This document shows positions 11,253-22,394 of a stretch of 64,000 bases of DNA, piece by piece. Position 1 is the first letter of the stretch. The number at the start of each line of letters is the position of its first letter. Both the position numbers and the translations under genes were made by a program. The stretch comes from Elephas maximus indicus (Eukaryota > Chordata > Mammalia > Proboscidea > Elephantidae), in the NCBI RefSeq assembly GCF_024166365.1, contig NC_064842.1:15347001-15411000 (forward strand), read 5' to 3'. The notes beneath the pieces were generated by a model. It ran no database searches, had not been told where the DNA came from, and worked only from the letters and a program-made list of their open reading frames with translations.

Positions 11253-11747
11253 TGTCTTAGTTAGCTAGTGCTGCTATAAGAGAAATACTACAAGTGGACG
11301 GCTTTAACAAAGAGAAATTTATTCTCTTACTGTCTAGTAGGCTACAAGTCCAAATTCAGTGCATCAGCTCCCAGAGAAGGCTTTCTCTTCCTGTCAGCTC
11401 CTTGTCATCAGTCTTCCTTTGGTCTGGGAGCATCTCAGCACAGGAACCTCAGGTCCAAAGGACACGCTCTGCTCCCAGCATGGCTTCCTTGGCGGTATAA
11501 GTTGCCCACATCTCTCTGCTCACTTCTCTCTTTTATATCTCAGAAGGGATTGGCTTAAGACACTATCTAATTTTGTAGATCTCATCAATATAACTGCCAC
11601 TAATCCATTTTATTACATCATAGTGATAGGATTTACAACACGTAGGGAAATCACATCAGAATATAAAATGGTAGACAATCATACAAGGGAATCATCACCT
11701 AGCCAAGCTGACAGATATTTTGGGGGGGCACAATTCAATCCATAACA
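11253..11747 (-). mobile_element. Solo LTR of MaLR (ERVL-MaLR) type
   Basis: A 495-bp LTR bounded by TGTCTTAG ... CATAACA (inverted TG...CA). It contains the inverted MaLR-like 3' region CTGCTATAAGAGAAATACTA and a poly(A)-signal zone (AATTTATTCTC inverted). Direct repeats GGTCT at 11248-11252 and 11748-11752 are the 5-bp target duplication. The LTR at 45513-46009 belongs to the same family. Confidence 0.82.
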
Positions 11748-11760
11748 GGTCTCTTGCATA

Positions 11761-11804
11761 AACCCACTGCTGTCGAGTCAATTCCAGCTAATAGCTATGC
11801 GTTG
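11761..11804 (-). mobile_element. 44-bp SINE tail fragment with 13-bp target duplication
   Basis: AACCCACTGCTGTCGAGTCA and following bases are an inverted, severely 5'-truncated SINE tail. GGTCTCTTGCATA at 11748-11760 and 11805-11817 flanks it exactly, so it is a true retroposition event. Confidence 0.75.
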
Positions 11805-11875
11805 GGTCTCTTGCATAGAAGGCGAGAATTCTACCACTCAGCCACCTCTGCCTCCACGGACCCTCTGTATGAAAA

Positions 11876-12037
11876 ACCAAATCAAACCCATTGGTGTCAA
11901 GTCAATTCCAACTCATAGTGACCCTCTGAGACACAGTAGAACTGCCTCATAGGGTCTCCAAGGAGAGGCTGGTGGATTTGAACTGCCGATCTTTTGGTTA
12001 GCAGCCTGAGCTCTTAACCACTGTGCCCCCAGGGGTC
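11876..12037 (-). mobile_element. tRNA-headed SINE, short form
   Basis: Inverted copy: AAACCCATTGGTGTCAAGTC, then ACTGCCTCATAGGGTCTCCA, then the head GATCTTTTGGTTAGCAGCC. It abuts the end of the nested Gly-SINE cluster. Confidence 0.9.
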
Positions 12038-12504
12038 CAAACTCTCCTTACCCACCTTCATTTACAAGCTTGCACTTTGTGTAGGGTCTGCCTTGCGGAA
12101 GCCCGGAGGCAGAGTCCAGCTCCTAGGAGCTGGCAACTCAGCCCCTTCAGGGCATGGGGGCACCTGGGTCTGCTCTCAGGGAATGTTTGTGCTGGGCATG
12201 TCTGATTCTGCCACCTCTGGCACTTCTCCCAGGGAGACTCAGCCCGTTTCACTGTATTTCTTGGTGCTCCCAGTTGCTCCTTCTAAGGAAAACAACCAGC
12301 CTCCTATGAAGTCACGAGATAACCTGGAGAATCGGGAGAGTCACAGAGAGGCAAGCCGGTATCACAGCAGCAGGTGCTATAGTTACAGTCTGACAGAGTG
12401 CATGCCTTCTCCTTATCTCTCAGTTTTCCCGCTCAGAGTTTCACTGGCCAGGGCAGTGGGGAAGGCAGAGAGAAGGTCATAATTACTCTGTGTGTTACAC
12501 TTTG
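12038..12504. other. Unique intergenic sequence
   Basis: A 129-codon ORF (12093-12482) overlaps another ORF on the opposite strand. Neither has a recognisable family. No repeat is identified. Confidence 0.4.
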
Positions 12505-12671
12505 AGGGGCCCTGGTGGCACAGTGGTTAAGAGCTTGGCTGCTAACCAAAAGGTCAGGAGTTGGAATCCAACAGCCACTCCCTGGAAACCCTATGGGTCA
12601 GTTCTTCTTTGTCCTATAGAGTCGCTATGAGTCAGAATCGACTTGACGGCAATTTTTTTTTTTTTTTTTGG
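12505..12671 (+). mobile_element. tRNA-headed SINE, short form
   Basis: GGCCCTGGTGGCACAGTGGT head, TCGCTATGAGTCAGAATCGA tail, then an 18-base T run. Here a plain T run replaces the usual (GGTTTT)n tail. Confidence 0.92.
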
Positions 12672-12799
12672 TGTTGTACTTTACAGTTTACAACTGTAAA
12701 TTTAAAATATATTATTTCTCTCAATTGTCAGAATAAAATTGTGTCTGGTACACGGTAGATAGATACAAATGTTGGCTTCTCTTCCTCCCTATGATGTTG

Positions 12800-13445
12800 G
12801 AGGGGCAAATATTATTATCCCCGCTTTGCAGAAGAACAAACTGAAGTTGTTACTTGTGCAAGATTAAATAAATATCCAGTGGTGGCCCCTAGGCTCAAAT
12901 ACAGCTTTCCTGGCTGCCCATGGCCAGATCCCAGAAGGGATCTATACACGACTCCTCCCTTTCTTTACGTCCCTTATCCAATCAGTGCTGTGGATCCTAT
13001 GGCTTTAAAAAGGTCTCAGATGTGAACTATCCTCACTATCCCGAGACATTGTCCTAAGCACTTTATATCTATCGATGAATTTAGCCCTCATAAAACATTA
13101 AAGCAGGTACTATTATCACCCCCATTCTACAGATGAGAAAACTGATGCACACGGTATTTACATAATTTGCCCAAAGTTACACTGCTTGTAGACGGCAGAG
13201 CTGGAGTATAAACCTAGAGCCTGGGCTCCTGGTCACTGTAGTATAAGCCTCTCACTTACTTTACTGAAAGTGCTCGGCTATCTCAGATAACCCAAATTAC
13301 TCACTAAATCCCTTGGAGGCAAGGACTGTGTTTTTATCTCATTCTCCTAGCCCTAAGCACACTGCCGGGCACACAGTATGTTCTCAATAACTGTTTACTA
13401 AATAAATGCACAGACAACTGGTAAGGAGTGAAGCCAGAGGAAGGC
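12800..13445. mobile_element. MIR and L2 relics
   Basis: About 12800-12910 and 13040-13245 are inverted MIR fragments (CTACAGATGAGAAAACTGA ... CCAAAGTTACACTGCTTGTA). About 13300-13410 is an L2 3' end in plus orientation (GAGGCAAGGACTGTGTTTTT ... GCCGGGCACACAGTATGTTC). These are ancient, shared mammalian repeats. Confidence 0.7.
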
Positions 13446-14001
13446 CATCCTGTTAAAACAAAAAATCCCAGCTCTTAAACTGGTCACGAATTCTTTCTTC
13501 TGCTTTTATCCAAGATATTAAACAAGCACAAAAACATATTATCAATCCCAACCTAGTCCAGCCTTTGATGGGCTTTGAGTGACCAGCTCTCCCAAAGGCA
13601 ATACTAGCTCCTGAGGGCCCATGTCGGAGGTCAGGGGATCCAGTGCTCCGAGGTCTGTCTTCAGTCTCCTGGGGTGACGGCTCTGTGTCATGGTTTAGGA
13701 TCCATAGATTCCCACCAAAATGGGAAATCTGACCTGCAGCTTCTCTCCTGGGGTGGAATCAAATGGTGAGGACTTCCCGGGAACATCCTAGTGAATCAGC
13801 TGCTCAGGTTGGTGCAAATCCAGGACATGTGCCACAAAGGGTGGCAAGTTGCAAATTGAGATCTAATAGGAGCCATCTGGTCTGATGAAACAGCCAATTC
13901 GAGTGGATGAGGCTGGAAAATGCCCAGATAGCAAACCTATCTCCTGGAAATGATGAGTCAGCTCTGCCTGGAAACAAAAGCCTTCAATGAAGTCCTTTGC
14001 A
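13446..14001. other. Unique intergenic sequence
   Basis: No recognised gene, RNA or repeat. Confidence 0.4.
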
Positions 14002-14201
14002 TTAAACCAGTTGCCATCAAGTCACCCCTGACTCATGGTGACCCCATGTGTGTCAGAGTAGAACTACGCTCAGTGTTTTCAAAGGCTGATTTTTCGGGAG
14101 TAGATTGTCAGGACCTTCTTCTGAGGTGCCTCTGGGAGGACTCAAACTGTCAACCTTTCGGTTAGCAGCTGAGCACGTTAACAATTTGCCCCACCCGGGG
14201 A
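14002..14201 (-). mobile_element. tRNA-headed SINE, long form
   Basis: Inverted copy: AAACCAGTTGCCATCAAGTC, CATGTGTGTCAGAGTAGAAC, TCTTCTGAGGTGCCTCTGGG, then the head ACCTTTCGGTTAGCAGCTGA ... CCACCCGGGGAC. Confidence 0.9.
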
Positions 14202-15692
14202 CTTCTCCTTGCAATAGGCCCCACAGAATCTCTTCTTGGAGTAGCTAGAGTTGGGTAACTCCAGCTAAAGGCTACTCTTGGATTCAAAGGCTTAAAATGT
14301 GTGGTCCCAGGCATAGGTATAACTACGCATGAGCATGGGTGACGTAAACCTACATTGCCTTCTTGGGGGCAGCAGGAGGCTCAGAGAATCATTCCACAGA
14401 CAGGAAGACGTGCCAGGTAAGACAGGACAGGAAGTGCGGGACTGACCAGGGACCAGCATGTTCTTTAGAATTGGGCAGGCTACCCTTGGTCCTGAAGAAC
14501 GTCTTTCTGGTGTCTTCTTTTCTCAGCCACAGTCGCTACTGCCTACAAAAAAAAGTAAAAAGCAACCAATTACCAGGTCTAATTATCTCCCTTCAGCTTC
14601 CTTCCTGGCAGCAGCTTCCAAGGCTCTTGCCAAAACTCTGCTTCACCAACACCCTGATCCAAAAAGCCCCAAGTCAGCAAGGAGGAGGCTGTGCTTGCCC
14701 AGAGCAGCTGTGAGGCTTCCCAACACCAAGCCAGGCCACAAAGGTCCAATCCCGGGAGCTTCAAAGCAACTCTCTCCCTTGAGCCCCTTGACCTCAGCAT
14801 CTGGGCAGCAGAGAGGTGGTGGCGCCAGCCACCTGGAACCGTACCAGGAAATGACACAATGATAATCAACAACCACTGGCCCTAACCATCCCCAAGGAGC
14901 GAGAAGACCTTTTCAAGGCCTGTTTGTGCTTGTAGAAGGAGCTCCAAGGCCAGGGGAAGCTCCAGGACCATTTCTGTCAGGGCTTGCTCCAAGCTGAGCT
15001 TGTGTTGTGTCCCACAGCTGAGCAAAGCTGGGACATGGGCCAGGGACTCTCGGTGTCGGGGGAGGGGGCCATGAGGAACCTCTCAGGGCACCACCCCCCT
15101 GCTCCGTGCTTTCTTGCACTTTCAAAGTAATTTTCCTACCTTTGCCCCTAGGTGAGCCTGAGCCCTATTAGAGTCTCTTCCTGCCTGGAGGAAGAGGCAG
15201 CTCACTCCTGAAGGGCGGCCTGAGCCAACTTGTACAATAGTGAGTCAGCCTCCAAAACCCTGGTGGCATCAGGGGCCTGGACATGCATGAGCTGGCCTTG
15301 AGGGAAACCAGGGCCCATCTACTCTGCCTCCAGCCTTGCAGCCCCAGGGGAAGAAGGACCAGGTGCAGTTTGCTGAGCAGTTATGAAACCTGATAAACGG
15401 GAGTGAGTTTGGGCTAGGGCTTTGAGAACAAGCCAGTATTGTGTGATTGGGTGCAGAGGGGGTATAGAATACCCACCAGTTCACACACAAACACGATCCC
15501 AGCTTTGTGCGGAGGTGGGGCTTCCAGGAGCCTGCATGGTATTGAACTGAAATGGGAGAAGGCTGAGCCCATGAGGGTGTTAGTGACCTGTACGCAGAAG
15601 AAAGGGGGTCCAGAAGCGAAGAGGGTACAATACTGTGGACATATTTCCCAATCTTCATCCCTCCGCATAAGACAATCCTGTACATCTCAATA
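14202..15692. other. Unique intergenic sequence
   Basis: Mixed GC content. ORFs of 97-138 codons overlap in several frames (14363-14885 and 15269-15738). None has a recognisable domain, and conflicting frames of similar length suggest chance. No repeat is identified. Confidence 0.45.
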
Positions 15693-15885
15693 TAGATACT
15701 ATAGTGCTGAACAGGTTTCAGCGGAATGTCCAGACTAAGGCAGACTTAGAAGAAAGGCCTGGCAGTCTACCTCAGAAAATCAGCCAATGAAAACCCTATG
15801 GATCACAAAGGTCTGATCCCATTGTGCACAGGGTCAGCATGAGACAGGGGCCTAATGGCCAGCAGCTAACAGCAAACAACAAATG
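15693..15885 (+). mobile_element. Gly-headed SINE, 5' truncated
   Basis: Starts in the RTE-5'-like body (GTGCTGAACAGGTTTCAGCG ... AGACTAAGGCAGACTTAGAA ... CAGCCAATGAAAACCCTATGG) and ends in the RTE-like tail (GGCCAGCAGCTAACAGCAAAC). The tRNA head is missing. Confidence 0.8.
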
Positions 15886-16733
15886 CCTGAGATAACATCC
15901 CTTGGAATGTAGAAATTCCATTGGTCCATGATTAAGAAGAATGTTTCCCTAAAAACTTTGGTGGGAGGCAGTGTCTCCATAGGTCATCATCCCGGTCATC
16001 AGCCAATATTTTTTGAGCAAGACTGTCTGCACGGTCCCATCTGAGGTATTTAGTTCCAAAGGTCAGCGCCCACTCTCTCAGGCCCTGCATCCTGAAGACA
16101 GATGATAAATGATGGCAAAGCTGAGCAGGAGATGGAGCAAGTGGACACACAGGGCTTGGAACTGGTCAAACACAGAGACACAGAACACCTTAGCTTTGTA
16201 CTGAAAACAAAAGCTTTGCATGTTTGACTCTTCCCCTCTCTTCCTGTGGAAGGCTGGAAGGCTGGGTAAGGTGAGACAGGAACAAGAGCAAAGGAGAGAA
16301 ACTGGGTGAGAGCAGAAGGTTATGCGCAGGGAGTGATAACGGAATGCCGGCAGGGGAGCTGTGGGACAACGGCCCCAGGTCTGAGTGGGGAAGGAGACAG
16401 GCCAGGCCCCTTATCTGTTCTTATTTCCCCCGGGTGTGGGCTTATCCTCCCCATCTGCCCTCCCACAATCCCCTCACTCTGAGCTCTGGCTGGTTCCCTT
16501 TCTCCCTTTACCTACCGCAGTGAAGGCTGTGGCTCTCAGTGGCCTGGCTCCTGCAGCCTCATGTGGCCACAATAAGCTCCCAGGACAGTCCCAAACCCTG
16601 TGGCCCCTAAACAAATAAAGCTAGGAGATGGGGGTGGGATGACCTTCCCTTACCATGTTCCCATCCTAACTGCCCACTCCAATGCCTCCTTTCCCAACCT
16701 GCCATTCTAGGCATCGCTGCCACTGAAAAAAAA
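15886..16733. other. Unique intergenic sequence
   Basis: No recognised gene or repeat. A 77-codon ORF at 16385-16618 is unsupported. Confidence 0.4.
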
Positions 16734-16919
16734 CAGTTGTTGTAGAGACGACCCTAACCCCTGACGACCCTATGTGTCTCAGAGTAGAACTGTGCTCCAA
16801 AGGGTTTTCAAAGGCTGATTTTTCTAAGGCAGAATGCCAGGCCTTTCTTCCAAGGTGCCTCTGGAACCCTTCAGTTAGCAGCTGAGCATGTTAACTGTTT
16901 GCACCACACAGGGACTCCT
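16734..16919 (-). mobile_element. tRNA-headed SINE, long form
   Basis: Inverted copy with CTATGTGTCTCAGAGTAGAA, CAGGCCTTTCTTCCAAGGTG and head CCCTTCAGTTAGCAGCTGAG. The first 15 bases of the tail are diverged. Confidence 0.85.
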
Positions 16920-17097
16920 CACACCCTCTAGGGGCCCCGTGTTCCCAGTACTCCAACCTCCTACCGGTCCTGGGGAAAGGCTGCGCCCTGCTTCCTAAAG
17001 CTCATACCTGCTCTCTGTCTGAACATTTGGCCTTTAGATCTCTTGTAATCTCAGCTTTTCTTCAAAATCCAGCTCCTCCATGCAGCTTTTCCCCACA

Positions 17098-17166
17098 GAC
17101 CTGTTGCCGTTCAGTTGATTCCGACTCACAGACACCCTATAGGGCGGAGTAGAACTGCCCCATAGA
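17098..17166 (-). mobile_element. SINE tail fragment
   Basis: TTGCCGTTCAGTTGATTCCG through GAGTAGAACTGCCCCATAG is the inverted 3' part of a short-form SINE. Its 5' part is missing. Confidence 0.75.
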
Positions 17167-17589
17167 ATGTTTCCCCCATAACCCCCCCCCCATTAGTCTG
17201 CCTCTTCTCTGCTCAGCAGAGCTTTATGACCCCATGGTCAAGCCCGATTGTGGTCGCTAGTCCTGCATGCAGACATTGCCTCCCGGCACCCTAAGCCCAG
17301 AACCCAAGTGGACCTTTGCACCACAGAGTTGCTCAGAAAGTGATTGATAATTGATTTGTTGGACTGAATGCCTGACGACATGACTGCTGTGATAAATCAG
17401 GATTCCACAGTCCCCATTTCCCAGGCCACCCGGAGTGTTTCCACCGCAGAGCCCTCTGCTGAGCGGAGATGTCATCTGATTTATTAATTAAGCCAAACAT
17501 CGTTCATGCAGATGCTCCAGGGGATGGTATAAATTCAGAACATTTTTAAAAAATGATAAAAACAACATTTACCAGCTTAGGAAAAAGAA

Positions 17590-18130
17590 AAATGGAAGTT
17601 TTATTCCTCGCCCTTGGGTCCCAGCAGAATCTCTTCCCACCCCACCTTCACCTGCCCCATCACCCCCCACCAGTTCGCCATCCCCGGGTCCGTGTTCCCC
17701 ACCGCGCTTCTCGGGCGTTGAACAGAATTCCCGCCCCTGTTGGTTAATCGGGTTAGTAGAGTGACCGCGTGATTGTTCTCGCTCCCCGCAGCCCAGCCCG
17801 CCATCCCGGCTGTTCTGACTCCCTGCCTCCCTGCTCCCTCCTCTGTTCCAGGATGGCTAATTGGCAACAACAAGTTCCATTGTGGTTCACATCTGGGATT
17901 TAGGGGTTTTAAGTGAATCTCCCCAAGGCAGAGAACAGGGGATGCTGCTATTTTGGCTTGTCTCCTCTACAATGGGGCCATTCTCCGGGGCTTCTGGGCA
18001 GTGCGGGGCTGCGGGCTGAGGGGATATCTGAGCAGGGGTGGGACGCGGGCCAGGAGCAGTGCGCCGAGGAGGAGGGAGCCGAGCAGGCGGGGTAAAATTC
18101 TGACCTTTTCTTCCCGGGCTCCTTGGGTTT
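17590..18130. promoter_or_regulatory. CpG-enriched non-repetitive block, possible regulatory element
   Basis: CpGs cluster at about 17680-17805 and 17985-18110 in otherwise CpG-poor intergenic DNA, with no transposon. Adjacent AT-rich strings (TTATTAATTAAGCC near 17480, GCATTTCATTTTAATCAG near 18131) look like homeodomain-type sites. I cannot assign a gene: no start codon, splice sites or family match is convincing. It may be an orphan CpG island or an enhancer about 9 kb upstream of SRP9. Confidence 0.35.
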
Positions 18131-18840
18131 GCATTTCATTTTAATCAGTTTCAGATGAAACTGACGAGCCAGGAGCCTCAGGAGTTCTGGTGCCCCCGCC
18201 TCTGTGGTCTCAAGAACAGCAAGGGTCCTGGGTGGTGGACTGGGCTGGGTCTGACCTGGTCTGACCCAGCCTCCCGCAGAGAAGGCCGCGTTGAGGGTGG
18301 CCTTTCCACCCCCAAGGCCCTGTCGGAGCCTGCTCTCTCTCAATACCCTTGGAAAAAACGCGTTTCCACCCCCATCCCTCTTTTTTTTTTTTTTTTTCTG
18401 AGGTGTGCTCATTCTGCTCGAAATTTGTTTTACTTAAAGGGATGGTTACGTGCCCAAAGTGTGGAAATGTCAGCATTCTTGCCGGGGGGAGGGGTGGGGG
18501 GGCAGCGACAGACAGCCTCCAGGAACTCCAAGATGACCCTTGTGGCTGTGGTGGCAGGAGGGTGTGAATACAGCCTATGTTCTCTGGTCTCCTTAGGCTG
18601 GCTCTCCTGAAAGGGCTTTGTTTCCTAGGTTGCCCCCCACCTCTGCTTTTTCCCTCCCCGCCCCTCCCACTCCACCCCCCAGTCTCCAGGCAATCCTTAG
18701 GTGCGCTAGGGGTTTTCTATCACGGGCCCGGGAAGTGCTGAACATGGGTCCTCTGGGCCACTGCCATAGACACAGAAGGAGAACTTCAGTGTTCTAAACC
18801 ACTTTTTTGGACTCTTCATATAGTAACACCTTATACTGTC
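18131..18840. other. Unique sequence with poly(T) tract
   Basis: A 19-base T run at about 18380-18398 causes several spurious low-complexity ORFs on both strands (up to 154 codons). No recognised repeat or gene is visible. Confidence 0.45.
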
Positions 18841-18999
18841 CTGCGGCTTAGTGGTTAAGAACTATGGCTGCTAACCAAAAGGTCAGCAGTTGGAATCCGC
18901 CAGTTGCTCCTTGGAAACCCTATGGGGCAGTTCTACTCTGTCCTATAGGGTCGCTATGAGTCAGAATAGACTCGAAGGCTGTGGGTTTGGGTTTTGGTG
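18841..18999 (+). mobile_element. tRNA-headed SINE, short form
   Basis: GGCTTAGTGGTTAAGAACTA head with B box CAGTTGGAATCCGCC, body TATGGGGCAGTTCTACTCTG, and tail GGTCGCTATGAGTCAGAATA. Confidence 0.92.
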
Positions 19000-19112
19000 T
19001 ACTGTCCTATCTTGTCGTTGATTCACCTCTGGACTCCTCAAAAACACCCAGAAGGGCAGGAAATGTGCTATACCTCTGTGAAACTCCAGTGGACTGTACC
19101 CTTACCCGGTAA

Positions 19113-19319
19113 AACAAAACACCTGTGCTAGCCAGTCCGTTTCGACTCGTGGCGACCCCATGTGTTACAGAGTAAAACTGCTCCGTTGGGTTTTCTCGCC
19201 TGTAATCTTTACAGAAGCAGACTGAAAGGCTTTTCTTCTGTGGTGCTGCTGGGTGGGTTCAAGCCACCAACCTTTAGGTTAGTGGTTGGGGACAAACCAT
19301 ATGCATCACCCAGGGACCT
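19113..19319 (-). mobile_element. tRNA-headed SINE, variant with TTTACA block
   Basis: Inverted: CGACTCGTGGCGACCCCATG, TGTAATCTTTACAGAAGCAG, then the head ACCTTTAGGTTAGTGGTTGG ... CACCCAGGGACC. Confidence 0.88.
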
Positions 19320-20877
19320 CAGTGCTCCATACATGCTTATTTCTGCCTCAGTGTGTATTATTTGTAAACTTTCGAGCCCCTGCACCCTCCTCTGATCTCA
19401 CACCTTGTAAGCTTTTGTGCATCTTTGTATGCTCTGTTGCACACCCAGTGGGGTGACTGGCAGGAATAGGTGCTCAATTAGAAATGAATGAATTAAAATG
19501 GACTGGAAGTTCCTGGCAATCAAAGAAGATCCAAGGCTCTCACAAGAAGGGAAGCGTTGAGATTGAACAAAAGGTAAACAAGTGCACCAACACATTTCCC
19601 GGTAAGCCAGGGGTATTACATTAAATAGGGGATCTTTTTCTTCAGGAAACGCTCCAGGCTTCCTTTGGAGCCCTACCCTGGAGACATCTGTCACAAGTGA
19701 CTGTCTGCACACTACTGCCCTCTGCTGGACACTGACCAAAGCTGCTCCTGAGGGTGTCAGGGTGGCCTCAGATTTCCTTCCCTTCCTATTCAGGACACAA
19801 CTACTGGGCAAACCGGTTTCTTGTTTGGCTTCTTTTACCAAGTTTGTTTTACCCTGACTGCCTTGCATTGAATCCCTGAAACCTGGGAAGGTACAAAAAG
19901 GATTAGCGTCTTCTTTGACTCCTGGTGTACAACAGGTTCAATAAATATTTGATGCAAGAAAAAAAACATAATGATATACATTCCTGGCATATGGTCCTTT
20001 GTACTTTTATGATGATGATGATTAACATAAGAACCCATTAAGAACCTGTATCTGTTCCTGGTCTGGAAAGACCCTGACATTTTTCAGAAGACAACTGAGA
20101 AAAAGAAACACAGAAAGCTTCCAGCAGAAGAAAAGAGTTCAAAAACAAGGGGTGAGTTCTCTCTATCTGAAACACCACCACCACGACAAAAGCCTCCTTT
20201 TCTGGCCTGGCTCTGCAGCCCTTTGGGGAAAGATGAGAAACTGGAGGTAAGGGGCAAGAAAAAGCAGGCACATACTGCTGGATTCTGTGGGTTCGACTGC
20301 CCATCCCCCTTGCTGTTACACATTTCTGTCTTCAATTACAGGCATTTGTGGACTCACCTTATTATCTCTGCCCCGACCTCATTAGCTTGTAAGCTGCTTT
20401 GCCTGGCACAATGACTGACACCTAAAAAGTCTTCAATAAATAGTTATTGAATTCCTGGCAATCAAAGACGGTATATGACTGGCTAAACGTTTGCCAATGG
20501 CAATAATAAAATAATTTTAAGAGGAGGCATCACACTTATTGCTTAGAAATTGCTTAGATTTCTGAGGAATTCTTCTCATCTTCCAAAATCCAACTCTAGG
20601 ATGAGTCCAGGACCTGGCAGGCATTTGGATCTATGAATCTGAAGCCCAGGGGAGAAGTCTGGACTAAATAGAAATCCAAAAAGATATCGCTCAGGGAGAG
20701 CAAAGGGAGAAACCCAATGCCAAAGAACCAGTGGGGGCAGAGAAGATCATGACAGGGCCAAGAAAGGAAAAGTCAGGGAGGTAGAAGGAGGAACAAAAAG
20801 AATGGGGTGGAAACAGCAAAGGATCAGGGAATTTGTAGGATGAGAAGCTGGCCAGAAGTCTCAAACGCAGCTGAAAC
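19320..20877. other. Intergenic sequence with L2 3'-end relics
   Basis: About 19330-19500 and 20330-20460 look like degraded L2 3' ends (CACCTTGTAAGCTTTTGTGC and TTAGCTTGTAAGCTGCTTTG, each followed by a CTCAATTAGAAATG- or TTCAATAAATAGTT-like end). The rest is unique. The 156-codon minus-strand ORF at 19398-19868 has no recognisable family. Confidence 0.5.
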
Positions 20878-21478
20878 ATTTAGTCAAGAAAGGATTGATA
20901 CAACAGGATATTATCCAGCCATGTTTCTGTTGTTAGTTGCCATGGATTCGTTTCCAACTCATGGCGACCCCATATGTGCAGAGTAGAGCTGCTCCACAGG
21001 GTTTTCAAGGCTGTGACTTTTCGGAAGCAGATCGCCAGGCCTGTCTTCTGAGGCACCTCTGGAAAGGTTTGAACCACTAACCTTTTGGCTAGTAGCCCAG
21101 CACTTAACTGCTTGTGCCACCCAGGGACTCCTACTCAGCCGTAAAGAGAAATAAAGTCTTGATACACCATTTGCTATGACACGGATGGACTTTGAAAACA
21201 TGACGCTGAAAAAGTCACCAAAGGACAAATATCGTATGATCCCACTATGTGAAATAGGCAAGTGAATAGAGGCCAAAGCTGACTAGTGGTTACAAGGGGC
21301 AGGAGGGAAGGGGAAAAGGGAGAGTTGTGGCCTGGGGGGCGCTGAGTTTCTGTTAACGGTGGTGGAATAATCTGGAAAAGGATGGTGGTGATGATTGCAC
21401 GACGTGATGAATCTAATCAATCACTGTAAAAACTGTTGAGCTGGCAAATGTTTTGTTTTATATATATACATATATTTA
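20878..21478 (+). mobile_element. Old L1 LINE 3' end, split by a SINE
   Basis: Before the SINE: GATACAACAGGATATTATCC. After it: TACTCAGCCGTAAAGAGAAA ... GAAAAAGTCACCAAAGGACA, the C-terminal end of L1 ORF2, then a 3' UTR with GGTGGTGATGATTGCACGAC. This is an old, degraded L1M-type relic. Confidence 0.75.
20930..21133 (-). mobile_element. tRNA-headed SINE, long form
   Basis: Inverted copy inserted in the L1 relic: TTGTTAGTTGCCATGGATTC, GTGACTTTTCGGAAGCAGAT, then the head ACCTTTTGGCTAGTAGCCCA ... CACCCAGGGACTCC. Confidence 0.9.
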
Positions 21479-22394
21479 AAGGATTGAGAGTTATGGGCTG
21501 GATTGGGCATTATGAAGGTCAGTGGTGAGAGCAGCTGGTGACCTTGAGAAAGCAGCTAGTTGGGGGGTGGGAAATTCAGTGCAAGGCAGATTGTGGAGCG
21601 ACTGGTTGTGGATGGAAGGCGAGGACAGGAAGACAGTCGTGGGGGGGGGCAGGGGCAGAGGCTTTTGGTTTGGGCCCTGCATTCAGGCTTTGCTCCACCA
21701 CTCTGGCTTCCATACTGCTACCAGCTACTTTCCCCCAAATCAAAATTAATCACGCCACTTCCTATTGTGATTCACATTGGCTGGCTTTCATTTGCTGGGC
21801 AATCAAGAGCACAATCTGGTGGCAATCTGTTTGGTATAATTTATTTCTCAGGCCTGGTTTCTTCATCACCTGTAAGCTGGAGCAGTATGGGTCCAGAGTT
21901 CCCGATCTGGAATCCTTGGGGACACATGTGTTTTGGAATTCACAGTATGTTGGATTCTAGGAAGGTGATCTGATACACATGCAACATATTACCTAACGCA
22001 ACCAGCAGAATCCCGGGCTCCCCCTGTAATCGGACATACTAAGTGGGATAAAGACTATAACAACCTTACTGTAGGTCAGGTCAAGTTTTCCATCAAAGGA
22101 ATTACCAAAACATTTTTCAGGGCTTTTCAGGTGTTTGGAATTGTGACCAGGGAGGATGGACCCCCTCACAGGGTTGTTTTATGGCTTGAAGGAGATGTGT
22201 ATGTGAAAATGAAGCAGAAAGGATAACTACCCACCAAGACGTCTTGCTCTTCTTGACCAGGAATGGGATTTTTTTTTTTCCGGCATTGTGCGTGTGAGCA
22301 GTTTATAAAGGACACTCTCTGATAGGTTTGCAGAAGCCATTTTTCCACAGATGGAAAGGTATAACCTGGCATAAAGAATGCATCTGAATCACCC
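21479..22394. other. Unique intergenic sequence
   Basis: ORFs of 137-140 codons (21538-21973) overlap each other in different frames and match nothing recognisable. No repeat is identified. Confidence 0.4.

Larger units (their letters stand above)
10965..11862 (-). mobile_element. Gly-tRNA-headed SINE split by an LTR and a short SINE
   Basis: On the minus strand the SINE runs from its tRNA-Gly head (11818-11862, inverted AGAATTCTACCACT) through the body to its RTE-like tail near 10965. The sequence is contiguous across 10965-11252 and 11818-11862. Between them lie an LTR (11253-11747) with a perfect 5-bp duplication GGTCT and a 44-bp SINE fragment with a 13-bp duplication GGTCTCTTGCATA. Confidence 0.85.

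Noticed and set aside
17948-18610. 151-154 codon ORFs on opposite strands
   Set aside because: Both cross the poly(T) tract, giving runs of lysine or phenylalanine, and neither resembles a protein family.
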